From NCBI GenBank assembly GCA_900548505.1, contig URKI01000005.1, forward strand, positions 1-57,191: a stretch of 57,191 nt of DNA. The letters are read 5' to 3'. Below, piece after piece: positions 15,999 through 25,186 of the stretch. The notes beneath the pieces are model-generated. The model saw only the letters and a list, made by a program, of their open reading frames with translations. It was not told the DNA's origin and did not search any database. Position numbers and translations under genes: made by a program. Position 1 is the stretch's first letter, and every line of letters begins with the position of its first letter. Origin of the DNA: an uncultured Oscillibacter sp. Its GTDB lineage: Bacteria > Bacillota > Clostridia > Oscillospirales > Oscillospiraceae.

Positions 15999-17069
15999 AT
16001 GCTGGAAAAACTAAAGGAAATCGCACTGCGCTATGAAGATCTCCAGGCGCAGCTGGGGGACAGCGCCATCTACGGTGACAGCGCCCGTCTGGCCTCCGTT
16101 ACCCGGGAGCTCAAGGAGCTGGAGCCGGTGGTGGAGGCATACCGGGCCTATACCCAGGCCCAGGAGCGCCACCGGCAGGCCCAGGAGCTGCTGCACGACC
16201 CGGATTTCCGTGCCCTTGCCCAGGAGGAGCTGGGGGAGGCCCGGAGCCAGATGGAGCATCTGGAGGAGCAGCTGCGGCTTTTGCTGCTGCCCCGTGACCC
16301 GGACGACGAGCGCAGCGTGGTATTGGAGCTGCGCGGCGGCGTGGGCGGCGAGGAGGGCGCGCTGTTTGCCGCGTCGCTTCTGCGGATGTACACCATGTAC
16401 GCCCAGGAAAAGGGCTGGCGCATGGACATCGTCTCCATGAACGAGACGGAGCTGGGCGGTGTGAAGGAGTGCAGCGTGCTGGTGGAGGGCACCGGCGTCT
16501 ACTCCCGGCTGAAGTTTGAATCCGGTGTCCACCGGGTGCAGCGGGTGCCGGAGACCGAGTCCGGCGGACGCATCCATACCAGCGCCGCCACGGTGGCCGT
16601 GCTGCCCACGGTGGAGGACGTGGAGCTGGACATCGATCCCAAGGATCTGCAGATCGATACGTACCGCTCCTCCGGCGCAGGCGGCCAGCACGTCAATAAG
16701 ACGGAGTCTGCCATCCGCATCACCCACCTGCCCACGGGGCTGGTGGTGGAGTGCCAGGATGAGCGCAGCCAGTATAAGAACAAGGACAAGGCCATGCGGG
16801 TGCTGCGCTCCCGGCTCTACGAGATGGAGCGGGAGAAGCAGGCGGCCCAGACCGCCGCGGCGCGGAAAAGCCAGGTGGGCAGCGGAGACCGCTCCGAGCG
16901 CATCCGCACCTACAATTTCCCCCAGGGCCGGGTCACGGACCACCGCATCGGATTGACGCTCTACAAGCTGGACGCCATTTTAGACGGCGATCTGGACGAG
17001 CTCATCGACGCGCTGGTGACCGCGGAACAGGCGGAAAAGCTGAAAAGCGGCGCAGAGGAAGCAATGTAA
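15999..17069 (+). CDS. prfA: Peptide chain release factor 1
   Basis: The 356-residue class-I release factor recognises UAA/UAG. The GGQ catalytic loop (SSGAGGQHVNKTESA) lies near residue 230, and the tripeptide anticodon is PET in HRVQRVPETESGGRIHTS, as in other Firmicutes RF1. GGAAAGGAG stands before the chosen ATG; an in-frame start six codons upstream would bury that ribosome binding site. prmC, which often follows prfA and methylates the GGQ glutamine, is not next to it. Confidence 0.96.
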   Translation: MLEKLKEIALRYEDLQAQLGDSAIYGDSARLASVTRELKELEPVVEAYRAYTQAQERHRQAQELLHDPDFRALAQEELGEARSQMEHLEEQLRLLLLPRDPDDERSVVLELRGGVGGEEGALFAASLLRMYTMYAQEKGWRMDIVSMNETELGGVKECSVLVEGTGVYSRLKFESGVHRVQRVPETESGGRIHTSAATVAVLPTVEDVELDIDPKDLQIDTYRSSGAGGQHVNKTESAIRITHLPTGLVVECQDERSQYKNKDKAMRVLRSRLYEMEREKQAAQTAAARKSQVGSGDRSERIRTYNFPQGRVTDHRIGLTLYKLDAILDGDLDELIDALVTAEQAEKLKSGAEEAM

Positions 17070-17111
17070 CAAGCGGGCTCCGGCCCGATCAAGAGAAATA
17101 GAGGCGAAGCT

Positions 17112-18785
17112 ATGCAGACATTATATTTTGACCTGCGGGATACCAAGGGCCAGCAAAAGAGCATTGAGGACAAGATCTCCGCGGCCGCCAAGATCCTGCG
17201 GGACGGCGGCCTGGTGGGCATCCCCACGGAGACGGTGTATGGCCTGGCGGCCAACGGTCTGGACGAAAAGGCCGTGGCCCGCATCTTTGAGGCCAAGGGC
17301 CGCCCCCAGGACAATCCCCTCATTCTGACCATTCCCGGCCAGCAGTGGCTGCCCCGGTACTGCAAGGACATCCCGCCCCTTGCCTATGTGCTGGCCCGCA
17401 AGTTCTGGCCCGGCCCCCTGACCATGATCTTGAAGTGCCGGACGGACGTGGTGCCTCCCGCCATTACGGCGGGACTGGACACCGTGGCCATGCGCTGTCC
17501 CGATCACCCGGTGACCCTGGCCATCATCCGGGAGGCCGGCATCCCCGTGGCGGCGCCCAGCGCCAACACCTCCGGCCGTCCCAGCTGCACCACCGCCCAG
17601 GACGTGCTGGAGGACATGGATGGCAAGATCGAGGGCGTAGTGGACGGCGGTCCCTGCGCCGTGGGCGTGGAGTCCACCATTTTGGACCTGACCTGCGATC
17701 CCCCCCGGCTGCTGCGTCCCGGCGGACTGCCCCTGGAGGACCTGGAGCGGCTCATCGGCCACATCGATGTGGATAAGGCGGTCACCCGGGCATTGAACGA
17801 GGGCGAAAAGCCCAAGGCCCCGGGCATGAAGTACCGCCACTATGCCCCCAAGGCCCCGGTGACGGTAATCACGGGCGCGCCGGAGAAGTCCGCCCAGGAG
17901 ATCGTCCGGCGGGTCAAGCCCGGCGACGGCGTCATCTGCTTTGATGAATTTGCCCATCTTTTCAAGGAGCAGGAGGTGCACACCCTGGGGCCCAGCGGCG
18001 ACAAGCTGGCCCACTCCCAGCGTGTGTTTGACGCCCTGCGTACCTTTGACAACAGCGGCGTGCAAGAGATCTATGCCCAATGCCCGGATAACCGGGGCTT
18101 GGGCCTGGCCGTGGGTAACCGGCTGAAAAAGGCCGCCGGGTTCCACGTCATCGAGGCGGACAGCGCCAAGGTGGTGCTGGGCCTCACCGGCGGTACCGGC
18201 GCAGGCAAGACCAGCGCCCTGCGGGCCATCGAGTCCATGGGCGGCACCGTCATCGACTGTGACGCCCTGTACCACGACATGCTGGAGCACAACGAGGACA
18301 TGCGCAACGCCATCCACACCACCTTCCCCGGCGTATTCAGCATGGACGGCCGTCTGGACCGTCAGCGTCTGGGCAAGGAGGTCTTTGAGGACAAGGACCG
18401 TCTGGAGCAGCTCAACGCCATCGTCTACCGGTTCCTGCGGCCGGAGGTCAGCCGCATCCTGGAAGAGGGCGGCGCCGGGCTGTATGCCATCGACGCCATC
18501 AACCTGCTGGAAAGCGGCGCGGACGCCCTGTGCGACCGGACGGTGGCCATCACCTCGCCGCTGGAGCTGCGGGTGCGGCGCATCATGGCCCGGGACGGCA
18601 TCTCTGAGCAGTATGCCCGCCTGCGGATCTCCGCCCAGAAGCCGGATGAGTATTACCGCGGCAAGTGCGACTGCGAGCTCAACAACGGCGCGGAGACGGC
18701 GGAGGCCTTCCAGCAGGAGGCCAGGGAATTTTTTGAGCGGTTGGTAGAGACCGTGAAGGAGGAAAAGGCACATGGACAAGCCTGA
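17112..18785 (+). CDS. Fusion: threonylcarbamoyl-AMP synthase (TsaC/Sua5) + dephospho-CoA kinase (CoaE)
   Basis: One 557-residue frame joins two enzymes. Residues 1-~345 are a YrdC domain with PTETVYGLA (~38-46), the K-x-R-like KGRPQDNPL and SANTSGRPS, plus the Sua5 C-terminal domain after the linker PGMKYRHYAPKAP; this makes threonylcarbamoyl-AMP for tRNA t6A. From ~354 a CoaE domain starts with the P-loop LTGGTGAGKTS (~357-367), then IDCDALYHDM and the late RRIMARDG; it phosphorylates dephospho-CoA. There is no stop or frameshift between the halves. The start follows GAGGCGAAG. The 3' end overlaps the aminopeptidase gene by 14 bases. Both active sites look intact. Confidence 0.92.
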   Translation: MQTLYFDLRDTKGQQKSIEDKISAAAKILRDGGLVGIPTETVYGLAANGLDEKAVARIFEAKGRPQDNPLILTIPGQQWLPRYCKDIPPLAYVLARKFWPGPLTMILKCRTDVVPPAITAGLDTVAMRCPDHPVTLAIIREAGIPVAAPSANTSGRPSCTTAQDVLEDMDGKIEGVVDGGPCAVGVESTILDLTCDPPRLLRPGGLPLEDLERLIGHIDVDKAVTRALNEGEKPKAPGMKYRHYAPKAPVTVITGAPEKSAQEIVRRVKPGDGVICFDEFAHLFKEQEVHTLGPSGDKLAHSQRVFDALRTFDNSGVQEIYAQCPDNRGLGLAVGNRLKKAAGFHVIEADSAKVVLGLTGGTGAGKTSALRAIESMGGTVIDCDALYHDMLEHNEDMRNAIHTTFPGVFSMDGRLDRQRLGKEVFEDKDRLEQLNAIVYRFLRPEVSRILEEGGAGLYAIDAINLLESGADALCDRTVAITSPLELRVRRIMARDGISEQYARLRISAQKPDEYYRGKCDCELNNGAETAEAFQQEAREFFERLVETVKEEKAHGQA

Positions 18786-20187
18786 GATCAAGGAACTGAA
18801 AAAGAAGCTGCTGTCCAACCGGAAAAACGGCTATGACCGTCTGGATGCGGCGGCACTGGAGCATATGGAACCCTACTGCCGGGATTATATGGCGTATCTG
18901 GACGCCGGAAAGACCGAGCGGCTGTGTGCGGCAGAGAGCGTGCGCCTGGCACAGGAGAAGGGATACCGTCCCTTTACTCCGGGCATGGAGCTCAAGCCCG
19001 GCGACAAGGTATATGTCTGCAACCGGGGCAAGGCGGTCATGCTGGCCCACATCGGCCGTGCGCCGCTGGACCAGGGCGTTCAGATCGCCGCGGCCCACAT
19101 CGACTCTCCCCGGCTGGACCTCAAGCCCAATCCCCTCTATGAGGAGAGCGAAGTGGCTTATCTCAAGACCCATTACTACGGCGGACTGCGTAAGTACCAG
19201 TGGGTGACCATTCCCCTTGAGCTGAGAGGCGTGGTGGCGCTGAAGGACGGCACGCGGGCGGAAGTGAATATCGGCGCCGACGCGGGCGACCCCAAGCTGG
19301 TCATCACGGATCTGCTGCCCCACCTGGGCATGGAGCAGGGCAAGAAGCCTCTGAGCGAGGCGGTGCCCGGCGAGTCGCTGAATCTGGTGGTGGGCAGTCG
19401 TCCCATGGGGGACGAGGAGGACACCAACCGGGTGAAGCTGGCGGTCATGCAGCTGCTCTATGAGAAGTACGGCTTTACAGAGGACGATTTCACCTCCGCC
19501 GAGCTGGAGGCTGTTCCCGCGGCAAACGCCTGCGACATCGGCCTGGACCGGTCCATGATCGGCGCTTACGGCCACGATGACCGGGTGTGCGGCTACGCGG
19601 CGCTGCGGGCGCTGCTGGATCTGGACGAGACGCCCGCGCGCACCGCTGTGTGCATGCTGGCGGACAAGGAGGAGATCGGCTCCGACGGCGTGACGGGCAT
19701 GCAGTCCGCTGCGTTCGATACGTTCATGGAGGACCTGTGCGCATCCCAGGGCGCGACGCTGCGGCGGTGCTATGAAAACTCCTTCTGCCTCAGCGCCGAC
19801 GTGACGGCGGCCTACGACCCGGATTACGGCGAGGTATATGAAAAGCGCAACGCCGCCTATGTGAACTACGGCGTGGGCCTTTGCAAGTATACCGGCGCCC
19901 GGGGCAAGTCCGGCGCCTCCGACGCCGACGCCGAGACGGTGGCCTATGTCCGCGGCCTGTTTGACAGCTGCGGCGTGGTCTGGCAGATCGCGGAGCTGGG
20001 CAAGGTGGACGCCGGCGGCGGTGGTACCGTGGCGGCCTATATGGCCAACCGCAACATCACCACGCTGGACGCGGGCGTGCCGGTTCTCAGCATGCACGCA
20101 CCGTTCGAGACGGTGGCCAAGCTGGACTGCTACGAGACCTATCGGGCTATGAAGGCGGTCTATCAGGCGGAGCACGGCGTCCGGTAA
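18772..20187 (+). CDS. M18 family aminopeptidase
   Basis: The 471-residue zinc aminopeptidase has its metal ligands in order: AAHIDSPRLDL (His, ~105), GHDDRVCGYA (Asp), DKEEIGSDG (Glu-Glu), SADVTAAYDP (Asp) and the C-terminal LSMHAPFE (His). M18 enzymes remove acidic or neutral N-terminal residues in the cytoplasm and form large tetrahedral dodecamers. AAGGAGG precedes the ATG, inside the end of the fused tsaC-coaE gene, so expression is coupled to it. Confidence 0.94.
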   Translation: MDKPEIKELKKKLLSNRKNGYDRLDAAALEHMEPYCRDYMAYLDAGKTERLCAAESVRLAQEKGYRPFTPGMELKPGDKVYVCNRGKAVMLAHIGRAPLDQGVQIAAAHIDSPRLDLKPNPLYEESEVAYLKTHYYGGLRKYQWVTIPLELRGVVALKDGTRAEVNIGADAGDPKLVITDLLPHLGMEQGKKPLSEAVPGESLNLVVGSRPMGDEEDTNRVKLAVMQLLYEKYGFTEDDFTSAELEAVPAANACDIGLDRSMIGAYGHDDRVCGYAALRALLDLDETPARTAVCMLADKEEIGSDGVTGMQSAAFDTFMEDLCASQGATLRRCYENSFCLSADVTAAYDPDYGEVYEKRNAAYVNYGVGLCKYTGARGKSGASDADAETVAYVRGLFDSCGVVWQIAELGKVDAGGGGTVAAYMANRNITTLDAGVPVLSMHAPFETVAKLDCYETYRAMKAVYQAEHGVR

Positions 20188-20209
20188 GCGGCGCAAAAAA
20201 GAGAAAAAC

Positions 20210-20245
20210 GGCGCCCGGCCACAGGCCGGGCGCCTGCTGTTGGGT
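20210..20245 (+). terminator. Hairpin downstream of the aminopeptidase gene
   Basis: Perfect 11-bp stem GGCGCCCGGCC / GGCCGGGCGCC with an ACA loop. The following T-content is weak (TGCTGTTGGG), so termination may be incomplete. Confidence 0.55.
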
Positions 20246-20318
20246 AGTTTCCATAGGAAGCGATTCGCCATACAGCGGCGTTTTTCCATATTCTCCAAAA
20301 AAGTTTTCGCTCTTTCCG

Positions 20319-20347
20319 TTGCAAGGGCGATTTTTTTTTGCTAAGAT
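20319..20347 (+). promoter_or_regulatory. Promoter of the pheB-like / hom / lysC block
   Basis: TTGCAA (20319-20324), 17-bp spacer containing nine consecutive T, TAAGAT (20342-20347). The predicted start is about 35 bases before the pheB-like ATG. Confidence 0.65.
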
Positions 20348-20389
20348 GAACAACATAGATGGACAAATGACCACAGGAGGAAAACAGAA

Positions 20390-20830
20390 ATGGCCAGAGA
20401 GATTAAATATTATATCGTGGCGGCGGACGCGCTCCCGGAAATTTTCATCAAGGTAGCGGAGGCCAAGCGCATGATGCAGACGGGAGAGGTGGACACCGTA
20501 GGCGCGGCCACCCGCCTGGCGGGCATCAGCCGCAGTGCGTTCTACAAGTACAAGGATTCCGTGCAGCCTTTCAACGACATGAAGTCCGAACATATCATCA
20601 CGTTCTATGCCATGCTCAAGGACAATGCGGGCATTTTGTCCCGGGTGCTGACGGTGTTCGCGTCCTCCGGCGCCAATATCCTCACCATCAACCAGAGCAT
20701 CCCCACCAACGGCTGCGCGGCGGTGACTATCTCCGCGGAGACCTCAGAGATGGAGGAGTCTTTGGAGCAGCTGATGAGCAACGTGGCCAGCCTGGACGAC
20801 GTGATCAAATTCGAGATCCTGGCAGGCTGA
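20390..20830 (+). CDS. PheB-like ACT domain protein (UPF0735)
   Basis: The 146-residue protein has an N-terminal helix-turn-helix-like segment (GAATRLAGISRSAFYKYKD, ~42-60) and a C-terminal ACT domain (~70-145, LKDNAGILSRVLTVFASSGANI). It matches the UPF0735/PheB family found beside hom and thr genes in Firmicutes. It is probably an amino-acid-responsive regulator of the aspartate pathway, but neither ligand nor DNA target is established. AGGAGG precedes the ATG. hom follows after 21 bases. Confidence 0.9.
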   Translation: MAREIKYYIVAADALPEIFIKVAEAKRMMQTGEVDTVGAATRLAGISRSAFYKYKDSVQPFNDMKSEHIITFYAMLKDNAGILSRVLTVFASSGANILTINQSIPTNGCAAVTISAETSEMEESLEQLMSNVASLDDVIKFEILAG

Positions 20831-20851
20831 GCGGAAAGGAATATTGGAAAG

Positions 20852-22042
20852 ATGATTCAAATCGCGATCATGGGCCTTGGTACGGTGGGAACGGGCGTTG
20901 CCAAGGTAGTGGAGGAGAACGCCCGTGAGATCGAGCGCAAGCTGGGCGAGCCCCTGCAGGTCAAGACCATTCTGGTGCGCCATTTCAAGGATGGGCCTTA
21001 CCGTGACCGAATGACCGATGACTTCGGACGCATCGAAAACGATCCGGACATCCGTGTGGTGGTGGAGACCATCGGCGGCGTGGAGGCCGCCTACGAATAT
21101 ACCCGCCGTGCCCTGGCCGCGGGCAAGCACGTGGTCACGGCCAACAAGCAACTGGTGGCCGAGCACGGCTGCGAGCTGCTGGCCCTGGCGCGGGAAAAGG
21201 GCGTCAGCTATTTGTTTGAGGCAAGCGTTGGCGGAGGCATCCCCATTTTGCACCCGCTGACCGAGTGCATGGCCGCCAACCGCATTGACGAGGTGTACGG
21301 CATCCTCAACGGCACTACCAATTACATCCTCACCCGCATGGTGCGCACCGGCGCCTCCTTTGCCGACGCGCTGCGGGAGGCCCAGGAAAAGGGCTACGCC
21401 GAGGCCGACCCCACCGCCGACGTGGAGGGCATCGACGCCGGGCGCAAGACCTGCATCCTGGCGGACCTGGCCTTTGGCCGCCAGACCGATCCGGCGGCAG
21501 TGCCTATGGAGGGCATTTCCCGCCTGGACCTGAGGGACGTGCAGACGGCAGAGCAGGCGGGCTACCGCATCAAGCTGCTGGGCCGTGCCGTTCGGCTGGA
21601 GAACGGGGCGCGCAGCGCCTACGTCTCGCCCCACCTCATTTCGGAGGATACGCCCCTTGCCAATGTGGAGGACGTATTCAACGCGGTGGTGGTGCGGGGC
21701 AACGCCACCGGCGAGGTCATGTTCTACGGCAAGGGTGCCGGCGCGCTGCCCACGGCGTCTGCCTGCGTGGCGGACGTGATGGAGGCGCTCCAGTCCGGCG
21801 TCCGCCGCACGCCTCTGGGCTGGGACCCCGATCCCGCCGGCTTTGTGGACCCCATGGAGCTTTCCGGGCGCTGGTATGTGCGCGCTGCGGACAGCGCGGA
21901 CCGGGCGGCGGAGGTGTTCGGACAGATCCGGGTGCTCTCGGAGGAGGACGGCACCGTGTTCCTCACCGATGAGATGACCGGCCGGAAGGTGGCCGAGCTC
22001 TCCGCCGGACTGCAGACCAAGGCCTGCCTGCGGGTACTGTAA
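20852..22042 (+). CDS. hom: Homoserine dehydrogenase
   Basis: The 396-residue enzyme reduces aspartate semialdehyde to homoserine for threonine and methionine. The NAD(P) loop GLGTVGTGVA (8-17) is followed by TANKQLVAEHG, FEASVGGGIPI, the signature NGTTNYILTRM and EADPTADVEGIDAGRK. The C-terminal ~70 residues form a short ACT-like regulatory domain (SGRWYVRAADSADR), more compact than in many Firmicutes enzymes. AGCGGAAAGGA precedes the start. Confidence 0.96.
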   Translation: MIQIAIMGLGTVGTGVAKVVEENAREIERKLGEPLQVKTILVRHFKDGPYRDRMTDDFGRIENDPDIRVVVETIGGVEAAYEYTRRALAAGKHVVTANKQLVAEHGCELLALAREKGVSYLFEASVGGGIPILHPLTECMAANRIDEVYGILNGTTNYILTRMVRTGASFADALREAQEKGYAEADPTADVEGIDAGRKTCILADLAFGRQTDPAAVPMEGISRLDLRDVQTAEQAGYRIKLLGRAVRLENGARSAYVSPHLISEDTPLANVEDVFNAVVVRGNATGEVMFYGKGAGALPTASACVADVMEALQSGVRRTPLGWDPDPAGFVDPMELSGRWYVRAADSADRAAEVFGQIRVLSEEDGTVFLTDEMTGRKVAELSAGLQTKACLRVL

Positions 22043-22115
22043 GGTACGCCGGCCCAACCGGCGGCATACCATGAACAGGGGGACGCAACCAATCTGAGGC
22101 AAAGAAGGAAACACT

Positions 22116-23327
22116 ATGAGTTTGATCGTACAAAAATTCGGCGGCAGCTCTGTGCGGGATGCCGAGCGCATCCGGAATGTGGCGGGTATCATTGCCCAGA
22201 CCTATCTGGAGGGCAACGACGTGATCGTGGTGCTCTCTGCACAGGGAGACACCACCGACGACCTGATCGCCAAGGCGGAGGAGATCAACCCCCACGCTTC
22301 CAAGCGGGAGATGGATATGCTGCTTTCCACCGGCGAACAGATCTCCGTGGCGCTGTGCGCCATGGCATTGGAGAGCATGGGCCTGCCCTGCGTGTCCCTG
22401 GCCGCCTGGCAGGTGGGCATCCAGTCCACCGGCGTCCACGCCGACGCCCGCATCAAGCGGATCGACTCCGAGCGCATCCGCTCGGAGCTGGATCAGCACC
22501 GCATCGTTCTGGTCACGGGCTTCCAGGGGGTGGACCGGCAGGGGGATGTGACGACTCTGGGCCGGGGCGGCTCCGATACCAGCGCCGTGGCGCTGGCAGC
22601 GGCGTTCCACGCTAAGCTCTGCCAGATCTATACGGATGTGGACGGCGTTTACACCACGGACCCGCGTCTGGTGCCCAACGCCAGAAAGCTGGACGAGATC
22701 ACCTATGACGAAATGCTGGAGCTGGCCAGCCAGGGCGCGCAGGTGCTGCACAACCGCAGCGTGGAGCTGGCGAAAAAGTTCCGGGTGGACCTGGAAGTGC
22801 TGTCCAGCCTGGAGCGCAAGCCCGGTACGAAAGTCAAGGAGGTTACAAAAGTGGAGAAAACCAATATTGCCGGCGTGGCAAAGGATGTGAGCATCGCCCG
22901 GATCGCCCTGGTGGGGCTGCAGCATAACCCCGGCGTTGCATTCCAGGTGTTCGACCTGCTCAGCCGGAACAACATCAACGTGGATCTGATCCTGCAGTCC
23001 ATCGGCCGGGAAGATACCAAGGATATTGCCTTTACCATACACAAAAAGGACCTGGAGGAGGCAGAGCGGGTGCTCAACGAGCACAAGGAAGCCATCCGGT
23101 TCGACCACATCGAGGCCGACGAGGCCATCGGCAAGGTGTCCATCGTGGGCGCGGGCCTTATGAGCAACTGCGGCGTGGCCGCCAGGATGTTTGAGGCTCT
23201 CTACGAGGCGGGCATCAACATCCAGATGATCAACACCTCCGAGATCCGCGTCTCCGTCCTGCTGGACGAGGAGGACGTGAACCGGGCCGTCAAGGCCATC
23301 CATGCCAAGTTCTTTGATGAGATCTGA
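22116..23327 (+). CDS. lysC: Aspartate kinase
   Basis: The 403-residue monofunctional aspartokinase starts VQKFGGSSVRD and shows the kinase motif GRGGSDTSAVALAA (~149-162) and YTDVDGVYTTDPR. Two ACT domains occupy about 265-403 (VGLQHNPGVAFQVFDLL, VGAGLMSNCGVAARMFEAL), which normally mediate feedback inhibition by lysine and/or threonine. AAAGAAGGA precedes the ATG. It follows hom by 73 bases, and hom-lysC together cover two early steps of the aspartate family; asd is not in view. Confidence 0.96.
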   Translation: MSLIVQKFGGSSVRDAERIRNVAGIIAQTYLEGNDVIVVLSAQGDTTDDLIAKAEEINPHASKREMDMLLSTGEQISVALCAMALESMGLPCVSLAAWQVGIQSTGVHADARIKRIDSERIRSELDQHRIVLVTGFQGVDRQGDVTTLGRGGSDTSAVALAAAFHAKLCQIYTDVDGVYTTDPRLVPNARKLDEITYDEMLELASQGAQVLHNRSVELAKKFRVDLEVLSSLERKPGTKVKEVTKVEKTNIAGVAKDVSIARIALVGLQHNPGVAFQVFDLLSRNNINVDLILQSIGREDTKDIAFTIHKKDLEEAERVLNEHKEAIRFDHIEADEAIGKVSIVGAGLMSNCGVAARMFEALYEAGINIQMINTSEIRVSVLLDEEDVNRAVKAIHAKFFDEI

Positions 23328-23337
23328 ATCATCGCTG

Positions 23338-23379
23338 CGGCGCAGCGGGACGCCCCTGTGGGCTGTTCCCGCTGCGCCG
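23338..23379 (+). terminator. Long GC-rich hairpin after lysC
   Basis: 13-bp perfect stem CGGCGCAGCGGGA / TCCCGCTGCGCCG enclosing a smaller GCCC/GGGC hairpin. Only GGTTTAC follows, so it is either a weak terminator or an RNA-stabilising element. Confidence 0.55.
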
Positions 23380-23381
23380 GG

Positions 23382-23410
23382 TTTACATTCGGGCGGATTC
23401 ATGCTACAAT
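23382..23410 (+). promoter_or_regulatory. Promoter of the UPF0237-UPF0210 pair
   Basis: TTTACA (23382-23387) starts three bases after the lysC hairpin; 17 bp later comes TACAAT (23405-23410). Confidence 0.7.
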
Positions 23411-23494
23411 AAAGCCGCTGTACGCGGCGCCCCCGATGCGCCGCACATACGAAAGAACGGGCGCCCCCGGGGCCGCCCTGCAAGGAGGAGACCT

Positions 23495-23764
23495 ATGAAC
23501 GCCATCGTCACCGTCGTGGGCCAGGACAAGGTGGGCATCATCGCCGCCATCTGCATCCTGCTGTCCGAGTACAACGTCAACATCCTGGATATCTCCCAGA
23601 CCATTCTCCATGGGGCATTCACCATGGTCATGGCTGTGGATGTGAGCAAGTCCACTGCCTCCATCGGCGAACTGAGCGAAGCCCTTGCTCAGCTGGGCAC
23701 CAAGATGGAGCTTTCCATCCGCATCCAGCGGGAGGAGATCTTCGACGCCATGCACAACATCTGA
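23495..23764 (+). CDS. UPF0237 ACT domain protein
   Basis: The 89-residue protein is a stand-alone ACT domain (MNAIVTVVGQDKVGIIAAI at the start, then NVNILDISQTILHGAFTM), the ligand-binding fold used to sense amino acids or related small molecules. AAGGAGGAG precedes the ATG. It is separated by 12 bases from a UPF0210 gene, an association seen widely in bacteria and archaea and suggesting a joint function. The role of the pair is unknown. Confidence 0.92.
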   Translation: MNAIVTVVGQDKVGIIAAICILLSEYNVNILDISQTILHGAFTMVMAVDVSKSTASIGELSEALAQLGTKMELSIRIQREEIFDAMHNI

Positions 23765-23776
23765 GGAGGGGACGCC

Positions 23777-25135
23777 ATGCTCAATCAGAAGGAGATCCTC
23801 TCCACCATTGAAATGATCGACCAGCAGCACCTGGACATCCGCACCATCACCATGGGTATCTCCCTGCTCAGCTGCTGCGACCCGGACCCCAAGCGTGCCT
23901 GCGACAAGGTGTACGACAAGATCTGCCGCTATGCGGAGAACTTGGTGCGCACCGGCGAGGACATCGAGCGGGAGTTCGGCATCCCCATTGTCAACAAGCG
24001 TATTTCCGTTACCCCCATGGCCCTGGTGGCCGGTGCCAGCGAGACGGATGACTATGTGCCCTTCGCCCTGGCGCTGGACCGGGCGGCGGAGCGCTGCGGC
24101 GTCAACTTCATTGGCGGCTACTCTGCCCTGGTGCAAAAGGGCATGACGCTGGCGGATGAGAAGCTGATCCGCTCCATTCCCCAGGCCCTGGCCCAGACCC
24201 GCTTTGTCTGCTCCTCCGTGAACGTGGGCTCCACCAAGGCAGGCATCAATATGGACGCCGTGGCCCTTATGGGCCGGGTGGTCAAGGAGGTGGCCCAGGC
24301 CACCGCCGCCGAGGACGGACTGGGCTGCTCCAAGCTGGTGATCTTCTGCAACGCCGTGGAGGATAACCCCTTCATGGCCGGCGCGTTCCACGGCGTGGGC
24401 GAGGCGGAGAAGGTCATCAACGTGGGCGTCTCCGGCCCCGGCGTGGTGTACCACGCGCTGCAGTCCGTCAAGGGTCAGCCTTTCGACGTGGTGGCCGAGA
24501 CGGTGAAAAAGACCGCTTTCCGCATTACCCGTATGGGCCAGCTGGTGGCCCGGGAGGCCAGCAACCGGCTGGATACGCCCTTTGGCATCGTGGATCTGAG
24601 CCTGGCGCCCACCCCCGCTGTGGGCGACAGTGTGGCCCGCATCCTGGAGGAGATGGGCCTGGAGGTGTGCGGCACCCACGGAACCACCGCGGCTCTGGCT
24701 CTTTTGAATGACGCGGTGAAAAAGGGCGGCGTCATGGCGTCCTCCTCTGTGGGCGGTCTCTCCGGCGCGTTCATCCCTGTCAGTGAGGACGAGGGCATGA
24801 TCGCCGCCGCCAAGAGCGGCGTGCTGTGCCTGGACAAACTGGAGGCCATGACCTGTGTGTGCTCCGTGGGTCTGGACATGATCGCCGTCCCCGGCGACAC
24901 TCCTGCCGAGACCATCGCCGCCATCATTGCCGACGAGGCGGCCATTGGCATGGTCAACTGCAAGACCACCGCCGTGCGGCTGATCCCCGCCCCCGGCAAG
25001 ACCGTGGGCGACACGGTGGAGATCGGCGGCCTCTTCGGCAGCGCACCGGTCATGCCGGTGCACCCGGAGTCCAGCGCGGACTTCATTGCCCGGGGCGGCC
25101 GCATCCCGGCTCCCATGCACAGCCTGAAAAACTGA
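23777..25135 (+). CDS. UPF0210 (DUF711/PFL-like) family protein
   Basis: The 452-residue protein is full length for UPF0210. Conserved features are the N-terminal EILSTIEMIDQQHLDIRTIT, the glycine-rich FIGGYSALVQKGMT (~112), SSVNVGSTKAGINMDAV, NPFMAGAFHGVGE and the C-terminal GMVNCKTTAVRLIP. There is no signal peptide or membrane helix. Fold comparisons place the family near glycyl-radical/PFL-type barrels, but there is no visible glycyl-radical motif and no activase beside it, so enzyme function is open. It forms a two-gene unit with the upstream ACT protein. Confidence 0.92.
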   Translation: MLNQKEILSTIEMIDQQHLDIRTITMGISLLSCCDPDPKRACDKVYDKICRYAENLVRTGEDIEREFGIPIVNKRISVTPMALVAGASETDDYVPFALALDRAAERCGVNFIGGYSALVQKGMTLADEKLIRSIPQALAQTRFVCSSVNVGSTKAGINMDAVALMGRVVKEVAQATAAEDGLGCSKLVIFCNAVEDNPFMAGAFHGVGEAEKVINVGVSGPGVVYHALQSVKGQPFDVVAETVKKTAFRITRMGQLVAREASNRLDTPFGIVDLSLAPTPAVGDSVARILEEMGLEVCGTHGTTAALALLNDAVKKGGVMASSSVGGLSGAFIPVSEDEGMIAAAKSGVLCLDKLEAMTCVCSVGLDMIAVPGDTPAETIAAIIADEAAIGMVNCKTTAVRLIPAPGKTVGDTVEIGGLFGSAPVMPVHPESSADFIARGGRIPAPMHSLKN

Positions 25136-25136
25136 G

Positions 25137-25172
25137 AAAAAGACCCGCAGGAATTTCCTGCGGGTCTTTTTT
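25137..25172. terminator. Bidirectional terminator between the UPF0210 gene and queH
   Basis: About 17-bp stem AAAAAGACCCGCAGGAA / TTCCTGCGGGTCTTTTTT with A- and T-tracts on both sides, serving both convergent genes. Confidence 0.92.
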
Positions 25173-25186
25173 TGTGGAAAATCGGA

